Shown here: piece after piece, positions 61,158 to 64,000 of the stretch
How the letters are laid out: each line of letters starts with the position of its first letter
How positions within the stretch are numbered: position 1 is the first letter of the stretch
NCBI GenBank assembly: GCA_963736685.1
Contig: CAVTPZ010000015.1
Location: 124,001 to 188,000, forward strand
DNA length: 64,000 nucleotides
Direction of reading: 5' to 3'
Source of the DNA: DASUPK01 sp963736685
GTDB lineage: Bacteria; Actinomycetota; Thermoleophilia; Solirubrobacterales; 70-9
Program-made: the position numbers and the translations under genes
The notes under the pieces: generated by a model
The model's database searches: none
Told to the model about the DNA's origin: nothing
The model's input: only the letters and a program-made list of their open reading frames with translations

Positions 61158-63725
61158 GTGAACGGGAGCTCGCGCGGTGAGGTGGGAATTCGGACACCTG
61201 ACCGGCGCTTGCGAGTCTTCCTGAGTTCGACCCTGGGCGAACTTGCCGAGGAACGACGGACTGTCTCGGATGCCATCTCGTCACTTCGGCTCACTCCGGT
61301 GATGTTCGAGCAGGGAGCGCGACCGCATCCACCGCGCGATCTGTACAGGGCATACCTCCAGCAAAGCGATGTCTTCATCGGCCTGTACTGGCAGAGCTAC
61401 GGGCGCATCAGCCCGGGCATGGAGGTCTCGGGCCTCGAGGAGGAGTTCGAGCTCTCGCGGGAGCTGCCGCGCTTGCTCTACATCAAGGAGCCAGCCCCGA
61501 ATCGCGAGCCCCGCCTCACTGAGTTGCTCTCCCGCATGAGGCCTGAGGTTTCGTACAGGCGGTTTCGGACGCAGGCCGAGCTGGACCAGCTCGTCCGTGA
61601 CGACCTCGCCACACTCCTGAGCGAGAGGTTCGTCGCGGGCCGTCCCGCGCCGGATGGTGCAGCCCACAATCCGCTCCCCGTCGATGCGACGTCGCTGATC
61701 GGACGGGAGGGGGAGGTCGAGGAGGTGTGCAGCCTCATCGAGATCCCCGACGTCCGCTTGGTGACCCTCACCGGGCCGGGCGGTGTCGGCAAGACCAGGC
61801 TGGCCGTGGCTGTGGGGGAGCGGTTGCGTGACCGCTACGAAGCGGGCACCGCCTTTATCCCGCTGGAGTCCGTCACCGAGTCCGACGAGATTCCGGTTGC
61901 GATCGGCCGGGCCGTGGATGCGGATCTGACCGGGGCGGGTTCGGCGCTGGAGGCGATGGTCGAACGCCTCGGCGATGACCCGTGGCTGCTGATCCTCGAC
62001 AACCTGGAGCAGGCGCACGATGCCGCCCGCGACATCGACGAGCTGCTGATGCGTTGCCCCGGCGTCGCCATCCTGGCCACCAGCCGCAGGGCCCTGCAGT
62101 TGCGGGCGGAGCGGGAGTTTCCCGTGCCGCCGTTGCCACTTCCGGCCGATCCCGACGTCGCCTCGGTCGATGAGCTGGCGTCGTCGCCGGCTGTGGCCCT
62201 GTTTGTCGACCGGGCCCGGGCGGTGCGCCACGACTTCACCCTGACCGCGGACAACGCCGCCGCGGTGGCGGAGATCTGCCGCCGCCTGGAGGGTCTACCG
62301 CTCGCGATCGAACTGGCTGCGGCCCGCACCCGGCTGCTCGAGCCCGATGAGCTTCTGTCCCGCCTTGTGTCCTCGCTGGACTCCCTCGGGACGGGAGCGG
62401 TGGATCTACCCGAACGACAACGCACCCTGCGCGCCACCGTCGAGTGGAGCGTGGACCTGCTGGAGGACGATGAGCGCTCGCTGCTGGAGTCCGTGGCCGC
62501 CTTCGTCGGCGGCTGGACCATCGAGGCCGCCGCCGTTGTCGCCGGCCTCGAGGAGGATCGTGCGCTGGAGCTGTCCGAGGCCCTGTCACGCAACAGCCTC
62601 ATCTACCTCGATAATGCCGGCGCTCGACCACGCTCGCGGATGCTGGACACCATTTGCGCCTTCGTGGCGGAGCGGCTCGACGCGCGCCCTGACGTCAACG
62701 AGGTCCTGGAGCGCCACGCCCGCTACTACCGGACCCTGGCCGAGCAGGCGGACCGGCCCCTGCGGACCACCGGCCACAGGGAATGGCTCGAGAGGCTGGA
62801 AGAGGAGGCGGGGAACCTCGCCTCCTCCGTGAACTGGCACCTCAGCCATGACACCGGGTCGCTGCCGCACATGTTCCGGGTCCTGTGGCTGTTCTGGGAG
62901 CTGCGGGAACACATGCGTGAGGCGCACGCCTGGACCGAGCGGCTCTTGGCAAACGCCGACTCGCTTTCTCCTCACGCACGATCGGAATTGCTATGGGTTG
63001 GGCTGTCGATCGACCTCGAGATTGGGGACGACGACGCGGCGCTGGCAGCCCGCAAGCGGCTGGCATCGCTCCTGGAAGAAATCGAGGACCCGTTCATTCG
63101 CGCGGCGTCCCAGCTGGCCATCGGATGGAGCTCACCGATCGTCGGCGACTTCGACGGCGGCCTGCGGGGCGTCCTGGCCTCGCTGGAACAGTTCAGTTCC
63201 ATGGACGAGCCGTACTTGACCGCATTGGCATCGCTCAGCGCCGGCGGCCTGGAGACGGCAGTTGGCCGCTACGAGGAAGCCCTGCGACATCTGCACCAGG
63301 GACTCGACATGGCGAACCGATTTGAGTACCCCTGGTTGGCGGCCTGGTCCCGAGCGCAGCTGAGCACCGTGGCCCTGATGGACGGCGACGTCGAAGAGGC
63401 TCGATCGCTGCTGGAAGAGGGACTTGAAATCAGCCTCACAATCCTGAGCGCTCGCAACGTCTCTCTTTTCTTGACCGGTTTCGCGCGACTCGCCTCCGCC
63501 ACGGGCAACCCAGAGCGGGCGGCGCTGCTCGCCGGGGCGGCTGAAGGCCTGCGCCGGCGGGTCGGGCTGCGCCCCTGGCCGATGTTGCGGCGGGGAGAGG
63601 AGGAGTTGGTGGCTCAGGTACGCGAAACGCTGGGGGAGAGCCGGTTCGAAGACGCGTTCGGCATGGGTCTCCTCCTCAACCAGCGGGATGCGGTCGCCGT
63701 GGTCCGCGTTGCTCTTGGCGAATGA
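61158..63725 (+). CDS. DUF4062-STAND (NB-ARC-like) ATPase with TPR-like C-terminus
   Basis: 855 residues. Residues about 18-110 are DUF4062 (RVFLSSTLGELAEER, SDVFIGLYWQSYGR). A STAND NTPase follows with Walker A LTGPGGVGKTRLAVAV near 204, Walker B LLILDNLEQ near 278, ILATSRRALQLRAE sensor and the GLPLAIELAAARTRLL box. After a winged-helix-like part, residues 540-850 are helical repeats. There is no LuxR DNA-binding domain. Such NLR-like proteins bind ligands through repeats and switch an N-terminal module; signalling or phage defence are candidates. Confidence 0.9.
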   Translation: MNGSSRGEVGIRTPDRRLRVFLSSTLGELAEERRTVSDAISSLRLTPVMFEQGARPHPPRDLYRAYLQQSDVFIGLYWQSYGRISPGMEVSGLEEEFELSRELPRLLYIKEPAPNREPRLTELLSRMRPEVSYRRFRTQAELDQLVRDDLATLLSERFVAGRPAPDGAAHNPLPVDATSLIGREGEVEEVCSLIEIPDVRLVTLTGPGGVGKTRLAVAVGERLRDRYEAGTAFIPLESVTESDEIPVAIGRAVDADLTGAGSALEAMVERLGDDPWLLILDNLEQAHDAARDIDELLMRCPGVAILATSRRALQLRAEREFPVPPLPLPADPDVASVDELASSPAVALFVDRARAVRHDFTLTADNAAAVAEICRRLEGLPLAIELAAARTRLLEPDELLSRLVSSLDSLGTGAVDLPERQRTLRATVEWSVDLLEDDERSLLESVAAFVGGWTIEAAAVVAGLEEDRALELSEALSRNSLIYLDNAGARPRSRMLDTICAFVAERLDARPDVNEVLERHARYYRTLAEQADRPLRTTGHREWLERLEEEAGNLASSVNWHLSHDTGSLPHMFRVLWLFWELREHMREAHAWTERLLANADSLSPHARSELLWVGLSIDLEIGDDDAALAARKRLASLLEEIEDPFIRAASQLAIGWSSPIVGDFDGGLRGVLASLEQFSSMDEPYLTALASLSAGGLETAVGRYEEALRHLHQGLDMANRFEYPWLAAWSRAQLSTVALMDGDVEEARSLLEEGLEISLTILSARNVSLFLTGFARLASATGNPERAALLAGAAEGLRRRVGLRPWPMLRRGEEELVAQVRETLGESRFEDAFGMGLLLNQRDAVAVVRVALGE

Positions 63726-63732
63726 TGGAAAC

Positions 63733-64000
63733 ATGACGCCGATGGGCAATCACGAACCTCTGCACGACGGGCACGGCCGCAGGATCACCGACCTGCGCGT
63801 CTCGGTGACGGATCGATGCAACTTCCGGTGTCAGTACTGCATGCCGGCCGAGGGAATGCGGTGGCTCGAGCGCGAGGAGATCCTCACCTTCGAGGAGATC
63901 GAGCGCCTGGTCTCCCTGATGAGCTCACTGGGAATCGAGGACGTTCGGCTCACGGGCGGTGAGCCGCTGGCCCGCCGGGACTTTCCGCGTCTCGCCTCGA
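63733..64000 (+). CDS. moaA: MoaA, GTP 3',8-cyclase, N-terminal part
   Basis: The first 89 residues are in the window; the gene continues past the right edge. DRCNFRCQYCMP is the CxxxCxxC radical-SAM cluster site, and LTGGEPL the SAM GGE box. MoaA makes the first intermediate of molybdopterin from GTP. Start ATG 63733; an ATG at 63722 meets TGA at once. It begins 7 bp after the STAND gene. Confidence 0.93.
   Translation, partial: MTPMGNHEPLHDGHGRRITDLRVSVTDRCNFRCQYCMPAEGMRWLEREEILTFEEIERLVSLMSSLGIEDVRLTGGEPLARRDFPRLAS

Noticed and set aside
1..64000. CRISPR arrays, insertion sequences and prophage genes
   Set aside because: No regularly spaced repeats, transposases, integrases or phage structural genes were seen; only the single HNH gene suggests mobility.

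Overview
The window is a high-GC chromosomal segment of an actinobacterium, most likely from the deep-branching Thermoleophilia/Solirubrobacterales side. That placement is inference. It rests on GC-rich codon use, many GTG/TTG starts, several F420-type enzymes, SigG-like ECF sigma and WS/DGAT families, and a Rex/TsaBDE/PanBC/Lon/UvrA gene content. I see no phage, plasmid, insertion sequence or CRISPR array. One tRNA gene, tRNA-Gln(CTG), is present.

Layout. 0-12.3 kb: an F420/NADP-type reductase end, aquaporin, a reverse block (GAP-family membrane protein, K+ channel, DHA2 exporter), small membrane and coiled-coil proteins, a UPF0104 protein with a VOC enzyme, an MFS transporter, UvrA and two membrane proteins ending in a strong terminator. 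12.4-17 kb: ROK kinase, hexapeptide acetyltransferase, DUF389 protein, YjbQ and a large membrane protein; three of these five genes are broken by single-base frame changes. 17-19.6 kb: DUF2520-panC-panB pantothenate operon. 19.8-26.6 kb: FmdB zinc ribbon, family 4 UDG, TsaE, YciI, a lipoprotein, TsaB-RimI-TsaD, a glutaredoxin-like protein, Rex, a carboxylate-amine ligase and DUF1844. 26.7-32.7 kb: K+-independent H+-pyrophosphatase, an APC permease fused to a USP domain, and a secreted beta-helix protein. 32.7-36.1 kb: an EAL phosphodiesterase diverging from a TrkA pair and a ferredoxin-reductase-like flavoprotein. 36.1-37 kb: tRNA-Gln followed by an HNH endonuclease gene with an internal stop. 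37-43.9 kb: low-complexity lipoproteins, a heterodimeric ABC exporter, and a lipoprotein-Ser/Thr kinase pair. 43.9-49.7 kb: a deazaflavin-dependent enzyme, an exporter with an operator-like promoter, an ECF sigma factor with SnoaL domain, a VOC protein, and a lipase-WS/DGAT pair. 49.7-56.6 kb: NhaA-DsbA fusion, Lon, an HxlR regulator, an LLM F420 oxidoreductase, a flavodoxin-like reductase and a SnoaL-like protein. 56.7-59.8 kb: a tightly coupled PTPS-methyltransferase-glycosyltransferase-SDR operon. 59.8-64 kb: a second flavoprotein reductase, a DUF4062-STAND ATPase and the start of moaA.

How the parts work together. The most coherent candidate system is the four-gene operon at 56.7-59.8 kb, which has the enzyme set expected for a modified (methylated and glycosylated) tetrahydropterin. 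The t6A genes (tsaE, tsaB, tsaD) with rimI, and the pantothenate operon, are ordinary housekeeping modules. The STAND protein at 61.2-63.7 kb resembles NLR-like signalling or defence proteins.

A technical caution. Six genes (ROK, DUF389, the 15.4-17 kb membrane protein, the carboxylate-amine ligase, a lipoprotein and a Ser/Thr kinase) only make sense if one extra base is skipped at one or more points, whereas the long conserved genes (uvrA, hppA, lon, ABC exporters) are intact. The reader should decide from raw reads whether this is assembly error or real decay.
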